15,355 bases of DNA, taken from NCBI GenBank assembly GCA_937899295.1, contig CALBPO010000178.1, positions 1 through 15,355 on the forward strand, in the 5' to 3' direction. The position numbers and the translations under genes were made by a program. This DNA is from an uncultured Opitutia bacterium. GTDB lineage: Bacteria > Verrucomicrobiota > Verrucomicrobiia > Opitutales > Coraliomargaritaceae. Under the pieces are notes generated by a model. That model saw nothing but the letters and a program-made list of their open reading frames with translations. It was not told the origin of the DNA and did not search any database. Within the stretch, counting starts at the first letter, position 1, and every line of letters begins with the position of its first letter. This document shows, piece after piece, positions 1 through 6,518 of this stretch.

Positions 1-326
1 CTGTCCTGCAAATCGAGCGACGCCTTGCGCTGGATCAGCACGTCGACCATAGGCTCGTGGCCGATGGCGCTGGCGACCATGAGCAGGGTGCCGCCACGCA
101 CGGAGCGAGGAATGTCGTCCGCTTCGTCGAAATTTTCAAAGGTGACGATTCCGCTCGGATAGACGGAGAGTGTCCACCCGCTGGGGTCGTGCACAAGGGA
201 GACGTCAGGGTGTTCGGCTTCGTAGGCACCTCGCGCATCGAGACTATCTAGTAGCTCCCGCATCTTCTCGGCTGTTGGGTAGAGCTCGGAGATGCCGTTA
301 GAATCCGTGGTGTGGTAGAGATCCAT
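1..326 (-). CDS. Ankyrin-repeat protein, N-terminal part (cut by window edge)
   Basis: The first 108 codons are visible and the 3' end lies outside the window. An in-frame TGA four codons before the ATG at 326 makes this the first possible ATG. Residues about 1-75 form a polar, acidic segment that I do not recognise, containing WTLSVYPSGIVTFENFDEAD. From about residue 77, GGTLLMVASAIGHEPMVDVL followed by IQRKASLDLQD matches the ankyrin consensus (G-TPLH-AA--GH---V--LL--GA--D-D), so one full repeat and the start of the next are seen. Ankyrin repeats bind proteins, and nothing here tells the partner. There is no signal peptide, so a cytoplasmic location is likely. It starts 20 bases after the argA stop on the same strand and may be cotranscribed with it. 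No clear Shine-Dalgarno site is present. Confidence 0.75.
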   Translation of the reverse strand, partial: MDLYHTTDSNGISELYPTAEKMRELLDSLDARGAYEAEHPDVSLVHDPSGWTLSVYPSGIVTFENFDEADDIPRSVRGGTLLMVASAIGHEPMVDVLIQRKASLDLQD

Positions 327-346
327 TACTTGTATCCGTCATTTAA

Positions 347-1645
347 CTACAGGTCGAGGTAGAGCACTTTAGAGTTACGCCCGTTCTGTGCATAGTCTTC
401 GCGCCGCTCAGCCGGCAAGTCATTGATCGTCCCCTCTTCGAAGGCGCAGACCTTAGAAAAAAACTTGCTAGCCTGTGTCGTCATAGCGATCGCGCGTTTG
501 GAACCACGCTCTTGTGCTTCTGCGCAGGCGAACTCGACCATCTTTCGGCCGACGCCTTTGTTTTGGTAGAAGGCTTGCACGTAGACACTACCGATTTCGG
601 CTATGTCGCCGCTATCGTAGATCTTAAGGTTGACGCAAGCGACAATGCTGCCGTCAATTTCGTAGACAAGATAGTCGGCAATTGTAGCTTCGATGGACTC
701 TTGCGAGCGCTCACGCAGGCTCTCCGCACGGACGCCGTTTTGTGTGATGTTATAAATCGAATGGGCATCCGCAGTGACGGCGCGACGAATGGATTGGTAG
801 TCGTTGCTGTAAACCATTGTTCCAATGCCAACCTTGTCAAAAATTTCGTTAAGCAGTGCGCCGAAGAGGCGTCCGTCGAGAATGTGCGCGCGGGGCGTAC
901 CAGCATTGATTGCTTTGACCGAGTGTTCTACTTTGCTGAGTAAGCGCTCGGGTATTTGTTCAGTGGCGGATTTAAGTAGGCCTTCCAGATTGGCGACAGG
1001 TAGATTTGTTAGTGGCTGGTCGTTGATCTGTAAGCCATCTTGCGTTGTCATATAGATCAACTTGGATGCGTTGAGCTTGGAAGCTAGTTCAGAAGCGAGT
1101 AGGTCGGAGTTGATCCTAAGTGGGGTGCCTTCACGACTAAAGGCGATCGGGGTGATTACCGGTATGGTATCAGTGTCGAGCAGTTTATTAAAAAGCACAT
1201 CGTCGAGCTTATCGACCGCGCCGCTGTTGAGCTGGTCTTCACCTTTGACCATGCCGATCTCTTTACTCCGCACGCCGTTGCAAGTGGCACAACGCAGGCC
1301 GTTGCGAGTGAGGCCTTGCATGATTTCGAGGCTAACTACGGCGGCGGCTTCGGTTGCGAGTTCGAGAGTCACTGCGTCGGTCTTTAGTTCACCGTGGGGG
1401 TCACTGATCGCAGTTTGTTTTTGCTTAGCTAGGGCTTTAAGCTGTTGGCCGACGCCGTGCACGAGCACGACCTTGATGTTGAGCGAGCGTAGCACGGCGA
1501 TGTCAAGCAGCACGTTTTGAAAATTCTCATGCGCGACGAGACTACCGTCGAGTGCGAGCACGAAAACATGCTCTCGAAACATGGGGACATATTTCAGGAT
1601 ACCCCGTAGGTCGGTAGGTTTAACGTTATGTTCGTCGCTAGTCAT
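347..1645 (-). CDS. argA: N-acetylglutamate synthase (amino-acid N-acetyltransferase)
   Basis: ArgA transfers acetyl from acetyl-CoA to L-glutamate, the first step of arginine synthesis, in the cytoplasm. The 432-residue length fits classical two-domain ArgA (about 440). An amino-acid-kinase-like domain spans about residues 15-275, with LVHGVGQQLK (61-70), a Gly-rich phosphate-loop-like segment, and RINSDLLASELASKLNASKL. A GNAT acetyltransferase domain spans about 285-432, with the acetyl-CoA loop QNKGVGRKM (361-369) and a C-terminal FFSKVCAFEEG of the FFxkxGF type. The kinase-like domain in this family usually binds arginine as feedback inhibitor. The frame stays open another 137 codons upstream, but that stretch lies inside the opposite-strand recombinase gene and does not resemble ArgA, so I chose the ATG at 1645. 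The start has no obvious Shine-Dalgarno site. The gene is divergent from the recombinase. Confidence 0.92.
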   Translation of the reverse strand: MTSDEHNVKPTDLRGILKYVPMFREHVFVLALDGSLVAHENFQNVLLDIAVLRSLNIKVVLVHGVGQQLKALAKQKQTAISDPHGELKTDAVTLELATEAAAVVSLEIMQGLTRNGLRCATCNGVRSKEIGMVKGEDQLNSGAVDKLDDVLFNKLLDTDTIPVITPIAFSREGTPLRINSDLLASELASKLNASKLIYMTTQDGLQINDQPLTNLPVANLEGLLKSATEQIPERLLSKVEHSVKAINAGTPRAHILDGRLFGALLNEIFDKVGIGTMVYSNDYQSIRRAVTADAHSIYNITQNGVRAESLRERSQESIEATIADYLVYEIDGSIVACVNLKIYDSGDIAEIGSVYVQAFYQNKGVGRKMVEFACAEAQERGSKRAIAMTTQASKFFSKVCAFEEGTINDLPAERREDYAQNGRNSKVLYLDL

Positions 1646-1649
1646 TCGA

Positions 1650-1658
1650 TGTGGATAA
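1650..1658 (-). promoter_or_regulatory. Consensus DnaA-box 9-mer between argA and xerD
   Basis: The minus strand reads TTATCCACA, a perfect match to the consensus DnaA box, four bases before the argA start codon and within the 74-base divergent argA/recombinase spacer. It is single here. Another exact copy lies inside murG (9265-9273), where it is probably coding coincidence. About 0.1 copies are expected by chance in a window this size on both strands. DnaA acting here as a transcription regulator is possible but unproven. Confidence 0.3.
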
Positions 1659-1719
1659 TTGTGAGATTCCTCTGCAGGCTTGCAAGGCACATGTTTTAAG
1701 GATGATGTTTTGTGGATCG

Positions 1720-2649
1720 ATGCCGAACGATCCTTTTGAAAAGATACCTGCCGCGTTTGTGGAACCGCTTGAGAGTTTCTTGGCTTGGCTAGAGTTAGAG
1801 CGTGGGCTCTCAAAAAATACACTGAGTGCTTACGCGCGAGATTTGGTGCAGTGTGTGGCATTTTTGGTGAAAGAGGGCGTCGTGGATTGGGCAAGTGTGG
1901 AGTCGACACAAATTTCGGCTTGGATGACGAGCCTGAGCCGCGCGGATTTTGCGCGAAGCAGTCAGGCGCGTAAGCTTTCTGCGCTGCGGATGTTTGCCAA
2001 GCACCTCGTCCACGAGAACATTCGCAAGGATGATGTGACTGAGCTGCTCGGTGCACCGAAACTATCGCGGAATTTACCTGATGCGCTGACGCGGGAAGAG
2101 GTGGGGCAACTCCTCAATGCACCCTCGGCGGTGACCCCGTATGGCTTGCGAGACCGTGCGATCTTGGAGCTTTTCTACAGCAGTGGTCTACGAGTTTCCG
2201 AACTTTGCGGCATACTTTTGCAAAGTATAAACCTCGAAGAGGGTTATGTGCGTGTCTTCGGTAAGGGTTCGAAGGAGCGGGTCGCGCCGATCGGTAATGC
2301 GGCGGTGAAAGCGGTGCAGGACTATATCACAGGTGGGCGCCCTCATTTCATCAAACCTCGAACGGGGAGTGAGCTTTTCCTCAGTCAGCAGGGCAGGGTG
2401 ATCTCCCGTAAGATGGTCTGGGTTTTAATCAAAGAACATGCCCGAAGGGCGGGAATTAAGAAAACGGTTAAGCCGCACTTGTTGCGGCATTCGTTTGCCA
2501 CCCATCTACTCGAAGGTGGTGCCGATCTGCGAGCGATTCAGGAAATGCTAGGTCATGCGGATATTTCGACCACACAGATTTATACTTCAGTGAATTCGCA
2601 GCGCCTGGCGGATGAACATGCGCTCTACCATCCGAGAGTGAAGAATTAG
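1720..2649 (+). CDS. xerD: Tyrosine site-specific recombinase, XerD/XerC type
   Basis: This enzyme resolves chromosome dimers by recombination at dif, usually in complex with a partner Xer protein and FtsK. From the ATG at 1720 the protein has 309 residues, typical of Xer proteins. Residues about 10-105 form the SAM-like N-terminal core-binding domain (LAWLELERGLSKNTLSAYARD). The catalytic domain shows all six expected residues: R158 (GLRVSEL), K182 (GKGSKER), H253 and R256 (HLLRHSFATHLL), H279 (GHADISTTQ) and nucleophile Y288 (IYT). The GADLRAIQEMLGHADIS segment and the ending ALYHPRVKN look closer to XerD than to XerC, but the window alone cannot decide. Start is uncertain: ATGs at 1651, 1702 and 1705 are in frame, and an AAGGA (1698-1702) sits too close to the latter two. 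It converges on rpmB across a shared terminator. Confidence 0.9.
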   Translation: MPNDPFEKIPAAFVEPLESFLAWLELERGLSKNTLSAYARDLVQCVAFLVKEGVVDWASVESTQISAWMTSLSRADFARSSQARKLSALRMFAKHLVHENIRKDDVTELLGAPKLSRNLPDALTREEVGQLLNAPSAVTPYGLRDRAILELFYSSGLRVSELCGILLQSINLEEGYVRVFGKGSKERVAPIGNAAVKAVQDYITGGRPHFIKPRTGSELFLSQQGRVISRKMVWVLIKEHARRAGIKKTVKPHLLRHSFATHLLEGGADLRAIQEMLGHADISTTQIYTSVNSQRLADEHALYHPRVKN

Positions 2650-2710
2650 CGTGCGGGTTGACTTAGGCTATAGCAGCGACTGACCTGCCTTTATTGGGAT
2701 CAGGCCATAA

Positions 2711-2746
2711 AAAAGCCCCGATGTCTCAGGACTTTCGGGGCTTTTG
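2711..2746. terminator. Bidirectional rho-independent terminator between xerD and rpmB
   Basis: An 11-bp perfect stem, AAAAGCCCCGA (2712-2722) with TCGGGGCTTTT (2736-2746), encloses a smaller GTC/GAC stem with a TCAG tip. The flanking A run on the left and T run on the right make it a good intrinsic terminator on both strands. It lies 62 bases after the recombinase stop and 16 bases after the rpmB stop on the opposite strand, and so serves both convergent genes. Confidence 0.9.
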
Positions 2747-2762
2747 TTAAATTTTTTGGGGA

Positions 2763-2993
2763 TTAAGCCTTGGTAACTTTACCAGCCTTGATCGCCTTAA
2801 CGGAAACCCACATGCGCTTGACCTCACCGCTTGGCAGCTTGACTCGGATGCGCTGAACATTCGGACGGAATTTCCGCCGTGTGTTCTTAACTAGAGATGT
2901 ACCGATACCACCGCTTTTCTTGGTGAGACCTTTACGGATGATACGACCACCCTTAGAGGGTCGTTTTCCTGTGATTGCGCAAATACGTGACAT
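2763..2993 (-). CDS. rpmB: 50S ribosomal protein L28 (bL28)
   Basis: This is a small basic protein of the large ribosomal subunit. The 76-residue length and the start MSRICAITGKRP are characteristic of bL28, as are the basic C-terminal half (NTRRKFRPNVQRIRV) and the ending VSVKAIKAGKVTKA. The N-terminal segment holds a single Cys (MSRIC), not a zinc-binding Cys set, so this is the zinc-independent form. The ATG at 2993 is preceded by GAAGGAACTCTC, the clearest Shine-Dalgarno sequence in the window at normal spacing, so the longer frame starting at 3047 is not needed. The gene stands alone, without rpmG (L33), which accompanies it in many bacteria. It has its own terminator and a plausible promoter. 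Confidence 0.96.
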   Translation of the reverse strand: MSRICAITGKRPSKGGRIIRKGLTKKSGGIGTSLVKNTRRKFRPNVQRIRVKLPSGEVKRMWVSVKAIKAGKVTKA

Positions 2994-3026
2994 GAGAGTT
3001 CCTTCGTTGAAAAATTGAAAGGCTGG

Positions 3027-3054
3027 AAAGTAGGGGTGAAAGTGCACCTAGCAA
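3027..3054 (-). promoter_or_regulatory. Possible sigma-70-type promoter of rpmB
   Basis: On the minus strand TTGCTA (3054-3049) and TACTTT (3032-3027) are separated by 16 bases, about 33 bases before the rpmB start. This is a partial match to -35/-10 consensus (4/6 and 3/6). Position and the 100-base gap from the upstream gene favour a promoter here, but the match is weak. Confidence 0.3.
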
Positions 3055-3093
3055 GCGTTTTTTCGAGAAATCTTCAGAGGTGAAATTTGAGGA

Positions 3094-4080
3094 TCAACTC
3101 TCCCTTAGCCCCCATAAAACCTGAAATCGCTGCCCCATATTGGCTGGGTGAATCAATTGCATGAGTGTCTGCCGATCAGGGCTAAAGTCACCTGCACTGC
3201 CAGAAACGATGGCCTCGGCGGCTCGTTGCGCCCGTTGCACGATGAAGGATTCTTGGCTTTCCAGGTTCACGGATTGAAGCCCCGCGGCTTCCATTTGTGC
3301 CTGAAGCGGTGTCCAGTTTATATCGCAAGTGATGTCGCAGGCACCGGGTGCTTCTAGTAGGTCGTTGGCTTGGATGTGCTGTTTGTAAGTGCGAGCTGTG
3401 CCCGAGGGATGGTCCTGCAGCAGTGATGTCCAAGTACGCCCATAGTCGAAAAGCAGGATCAGCCCCGACCAGTCTTGCGCGAGAAGATCGGCAAGTGCGG
3501 CTTCAGCCTGCAGCGGAAGGTCAAGTTCGTAGCCGTCTTCTATGTGTGCGGGCAGGCGCTTGGCTACGGCGGCTACTTCGGGCGTCAATTGATCGAGCAA
3601 TACCTCGACGAGTTGACCATTGGCATTAAGACTAACCCCGCGTTCGCGCCACGCATTGCCACGAAATATTAGCCTGTGAAAGGGCAGTGCATCTAGCCAC
3701 TCGTTGGCGAAGATAATTACGCTGCCGTCTAGCTGAATGGGCTCTCCTTGGCGAATGACTTGCTCGCTGCCAAAGGGGTGGCTCTCCAAATGGCTCAACA
3801 AAGACGTATCCGGTTCTGCCGCGATCTCGACAAAGGTAAGGGACGTCGATTTCTCCTCACCGAGTAGGTCGACTGCTGCCGTCGTGACGAGTTCTGCAAA
3901 GACTCGCCCAAGGCTTTCAGCCGTGTAGAAATCGTGTTGTCCGCTACGCCCAACGCGCTTGGCCGTTTGGGTGTAGTAGCCGAAGTTTTCCGTGTAAAGT
4001 GCCGCTTCTATATAGTCGCGATAGCTGATCGGCGCGGCCTCGCAGCGATCGCGTATGATATCTGTAATCGTTTTTTGCAC
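3094..4080 (-). CDS. MidA/NDUFAF7-family SAM-dependent methyltransferase-like protein
   Basis: This is a member of the family of class I methyltransferase-like proteins (COG1565, former DUF185) whose mitochondrial member NDUFAF7/MidA methylates a complex I subunit. The bacterial role is not settled. Family landmarks, numbered from the GTG, are HDFYTAESLG (49-58), FANEWLDALPF (124-134), LLFDYGR (209-215), a GTARTYKQH...CDITCDINWTPL region, and NMGQRFQVL near the C terminus (314-322). Where the family normally has a glycine-rich SAM loop (E-I-G-x-G-x-G), this protein has VEIAAEPDTSL (84-94), with no glycines, so catalytic activity is doubtful. Start: the frame reaches a TTG at 4101, but that has GGAG only 2 bases away, while GTG at 4080 has AAGG eight bases upstream, so I prefer the GTG (328 residues). 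It is divergent from tsaD and lies 100 bases upstream of rpmB. Confidence 0.8.
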   Translation of the reverse strand: MQKTITDIIRDRCEAAPISYRDYIEAALYTENFGYYTQTAKRVGRSGQHDFYTAESLGRVFAELVTTAAVDLLGEEKSTSLTFVEIAAEPDTSLLSHLESHPFGSEQVIRQGEPIQLDGSVIIFANEWLDALPFHRLIFRGNAWRERGVSLNANGQLVEVLLDQLTPEVAAVAKRLPAHIEDGYELDLPLQAEAALADLLAQDWSGLILLFDYGRTWTSLLQDHPSGTARTYKQHIQANDLLEAPGACDITCDINWTPLQAQMEAAGLQSVNLESQESFIVQRAQRAAEAIVSGSAGDFSPDRQTLMQLIHPANMGQRFQVLWGLRES

Positions 4081-4129
4081 TTCTGAAACCTTGCCGCTCA
4101 ATCTCCGGGAAACAAGAAAAGTCTTTCCA

Positions 4130-4153
4130 CTTCTGACTCCTACCTTCTGACTC
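4130..4153. repeat. Short tandem-like direct repeat in the midA-like/tsaD spacer
   Basis: The 10-mer CTTCTGACTC occurs at 4130-4139 and again at 4144-4153, a 14-base period, in the spacer between the divergent methyltransferase-like gene and tsaD. It could be an operator for a dimeric regulator, a remnant of a simple-sequence repeat, or chance. No promoter consensus could be placed convincingly around it. Confidence 0.5.
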
Positions 4154-4168
4154 TGATCAATACAACAG

Positions 4169-5191
4169 ATGATATTGGCGATTGAAAGTTCTTGCGACGA
4201 GTCCGCGCTGGCTCGGTTTGACCCCGCCAGTGGGATGGCGGGCGAGTGGGTGCATAGTCAGATTGATCTGCATAAAGAGTATGGTGGCGTCGTGCCCGAT
4301 CTGGCCAGTCGAGAGCATTTGAAGAATTTTTTTCCGCTGCTTGAAGCGGCTGGTATCGGTGCGGATCGTGGCGAGATCTCGCAAATAGCCGTGACCAATG
4401 GCCCCGGCCTTGCCGGTTGCCTCGCGCTGGGGATCGCTTTTGCGCGGAGCCTTGGGCTAGCTTGGAACCTGCCTGTTGTTGGGGTCAACCACCTACGTGG
4501 TCACGCTTACTCACCTTTTATCGGGCTACATCAAGAATCGCCAGAGGAATTTACCGAAGCCTTCTCCGGACTCTTGCCACACCTTGGCCTTATCGTGTCG
4601 GGTGGCAACACTATCCTTTTTGAAATCAATGCAGATAAGCATCTCATTGTCCTAGCTGAGACGGTCGACGATGCGGCGGGCGAAGCCCTGGATAAAGGTG
4701 CTAAACTCCTTGGCTTGCCCTATCCAGGTGGCCCGCAAGTCGAGCGCTTAGCCGCAGATGGCGACCCAAAGACTTTCGACTTTCCCAAGGCCATCGCCCC
4801 ACGCAACGAGCGGCGTTTCAGCTTTTCTGGGCTCAAGACTAGCTTGCGCTATCGCCTCGAAAAGATGGGCGATGCCGAGCTAGCCGCCGCCATGCCCGAC
4901 ATCTGTGCAGGCTACCAAGGCGCGGTGATCGATCAACTCCTAGGCAAGACCAAACATCTGATCCAAGCTGGAAGCTACTGTAGCCTTGGACTCTCTGGCG
5001 GCGTCTCGAATAACAGAGCTCTCCGCGCGGCGATGGAGCGTCTCGCCCAGCGCCATCGCATGGAGTGCCTAATCGCCCAGCCCCGGCACACGGGCGACAA
5101 CGCTGCTATGATCGCCTTTGCAGCCTACGCCGATACGGAAGGGATCGCTTGTGACGATTTTAGTATCGAGCCTGCCCTGCGGCTCGCATAG
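4169..5191 (+). CDS. tsaD: tRNA N6-adenosine threonylcarbamoyltransferase TsaD
   Basis: TsaD, with TsaB and TsaE, transfers threonylcarbamoyl from TC-AMP to A37 of ANN-decoding tRNAs (t6A). The 340-residue length and ATPase-fold (ASKHA) motifs fit: the N-terminal MILAIESSCDES, NGPGLAGCLALG (77-88), metal-binding His pair H108 and H112 (NHLRGH), DDAAGEALDK (167-176), LGLPYPGGP, FSFSGLKT (217-224), LSGGVSNNRALR and the metal-binding Asp in TGDNAAMIA (D310). Two usual residues differ: the common HxEGH has Arg instead of Glu (R110), and the usual SGGHT reads SGGNT (144-148). The start gives the standard N terminus but lacks a Shine-Dalgarno site. murD follows after 27 bases, so tsaD probably heads the cell-wall operon. 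tsaB and tsaE are not in the window. Confidence 0.93.
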   Translation: MILAIESSCDESALARFDPASGMAGEWVHSQIDLHKEYGGVVPDLASREHLKNFFPLLEAAGIGADRGEISQIAVTNGPGLAGCLALGIAFARSLGLAWNLPVVGVNHLRGHAYSPFIGLHQESPEEFTEAFSGLLPHLGLIVSGGNTILFEINADKHLIVLAETVDDAAGEALDKGAKLLGLPYPGGPQVERLAADGDPKTFDFPKAIAPRNERRFSFSGLKTSLRYRLEKMGDAELAAAMPDICAGYQGAVIDQLLGKTKHLIQAGSYCSLGLSGGVSNNRALRAAMERLAQRHRMECLIAQPRHTGDNAAMIAFAAYADTEGIACDDFSIEPALRLA

Positions 5192-5218
5192 AATCAAAGA
5201 ATCGATTAAATTTTCCCA

Positions 5219-6484
5219 ATGTCGAAACAATTTGCCATCTTCGGCGCGGGTCTGAGCGCTCAGGCTGCGCGTCGCCTCGCAGAAGCCAAAGGCTTGAGCG
5301 TCGTTCTAATCGACGAAGCGGGGGAAGGCGATCAAGCAACTTTTGAAGCCTCTGATTTGGAGCGCTTCCAATGCTTTGTTTTTAGCCCAGGATTCGCGGC
5401 AGAGCACCCTTGGCGGATCTTAGCTAAAGGTTCGACTAAACCCTGCTTGAGCGAAATTGCCTTTGCTGCCCGCTATTGGGAGGGTAGGATAATCGGCGTT
5501 ACAGGCACGAACGGTAAAAGTACCATAACCGCTTTGCTCGATAATGCCCTCAGCCTCTCAGGACACGTCAGTTTGGCGGCGGGAAACATCGGCTACCCCT
5601 TCTCGGATGCCGTAATCTCGGAGGCGAATCAGTCGGAGGCTTACGTCGTTCTAGAGATTAGCTCTTTTCAGGCGGAACTAACGGATGGCTTGCAGCTGGA
5701 CGGCCTCCTCTGGGCAAATTTCGCCGAAGATCATCTGGATCGCTATGGTTCAATGCCTCGTTATTTTGGAGCGAAGGCGAGACTCTTTAATTGCCTGAAG
5801 TGCGATGGTATCTGTGTTCTAGGCGCCCAGGTCGCAGACTGGATGGCGAACCAGCGCAAAGCATTCGACGGCTTTAGCATCGCTCATGAGGTCGCGGACT
5901 TAGTTCTTCAGCTCGATGCGGACTCAGTCTTTCAGCGATTCCCTTATTCGAAAAATTTCTCACTAGCGGTTGAGCTCTGGCGCTTGATGAATCAACCGCC
6001 CGCCGCGCTAATTGAGGCGGCCAATGCGTTTGTGCTTCCGCCACATCGTCTCGACGTGGTGGCGGAGTGTGGGAGTGTCCGCTTCTGGAACGACTCGAAG
6101 GCGACCAACTTTCATGCGACTATCGGCGCGCTAAGGTCGATCGATCGTCCCATCGTCTGGATTGGTGGTGGGCGCGCTAAGGGCGGTGATATTGAAGCCT
6201 TCGCTCAGCAGGTGGCCTCTCGAATCGATATCGCGATACTTTACGGGGAGGTGGCTGAGCGCTTGGCCAAGGCCTTGAAGAGTTACCTAGAACCGGTGCA
6301 TATTCACAAGCGCTTGGACCATGCGATTACCGCCGCTGCCGAACTCGCGGCGAAGATCCCACAGGCGAATGTTTTGTTTAGCCCCGGCTTTGCCAGCTAC
6401 GATCAATTTGATTCGTTCGCTGCACGCGGAAAAAGCTTCAATGATACGGTTTTAAGTTTGAAGAACGCCCACAAGCCCAATTAG
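5219..6484 (+). CDS. murD: UDP-N-acetylmuramoyl-L-alanine--D-glutamate ligase
   Basis: MurD adds D-Glu to UDP-MurNAc-L-Ala with ATP in the cytoplasm. The 421-residue length is slightly short of the common 435-450. Three Mur-ligase domains are visible. There is a Rossmann-like N-terminal substrate domain (FGAGLSAQAARRLAE). The ATPase domain has P-loop GTNGKST (96-102), EISSFQ (146-151), NFAEDHLDRY (167-176) and the lysine expected to be carbamylated, K186, in YFGAKARLF. The C-terminal domain has LPPHRLDVV, NDSKATN (291-297), GGGRAKGGD and SPGFASYDQF (388-397). NDSKATN and EISSFQ point to MurD rather than MurC/E/F. The lysM gene follows after 34 bases. The start has no Shine-Dalgarno site, being preceded by TTAAATTTTCCCA. 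Confidence 0.95.
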   Translation: MSKQFAIFGAGLSAQAARRLAEAKGLSVVLIDEAGEGDQATFEASDLERFQCFVFSPGFAAEHPWRILAKGSTKPCLSEIAFAARYWEGRIIGVTGTNGKSTITALLDNALSLSGHVSLAAGNIGYPFSDAVISEANQSEAYVVLEISSFQAELTDGLQLDGLLWANFAEDHLDRYGSMPRYFGAKARLFNCLKCDGICVLGAQVADWMANQRKAFDGFSIAHEVADLVLQLDADSVFQRFPYSKNFSLAVELWRLMNQPPAALIEAANAFVLPPHRLDVVAECGSVRFWNDSKATNFHATIGALRSIDRPIVWIGGGRAKGGDIEAFAQQVASRIDIAILYGEVAERLAKALKSYLEPVHIHKRLDHAITAAAELAAKIPQANVLFSPGFASYDQFDSFAARGKSFNDTVLSLKNAHKPN

Positions 6485-6518
6485 TGTTGCTCACTAAAGT
6501 TATTTAACCCATTTTATT

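Noticed and set aside
512..943. 143-codon plus-strand open frame antisense to argA
   Set aside because: It is a shadow of the argA coding frame with no recognisable domain and no upstream signals.
1648..1665. Resemblance of the argA/xerD spacer to a lac-operator-like sequence (GTGGATAATTGTGAGA)
   Set aside because: The match is partial and no LacI-type regulator is present; the DnaA-box reading explains part of it better, and chance is likely.
1646..2056. 137-codon upstream extension of argA in an open minus-strand frame
   Set aside because: It is antisense to the catalytic-protein-coding xerD gene, does not resemble ArgA, and would make the protein far longer than the family. The ATG at 1645 gives the expected length.
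1720..2649. Possible integrase of a mobile island
   Set aside because: The 309-residue length and XerD-like C terminus fit a housekeeping Xer protein, and no att-like repeats, tRNA or phage genes are nearby.
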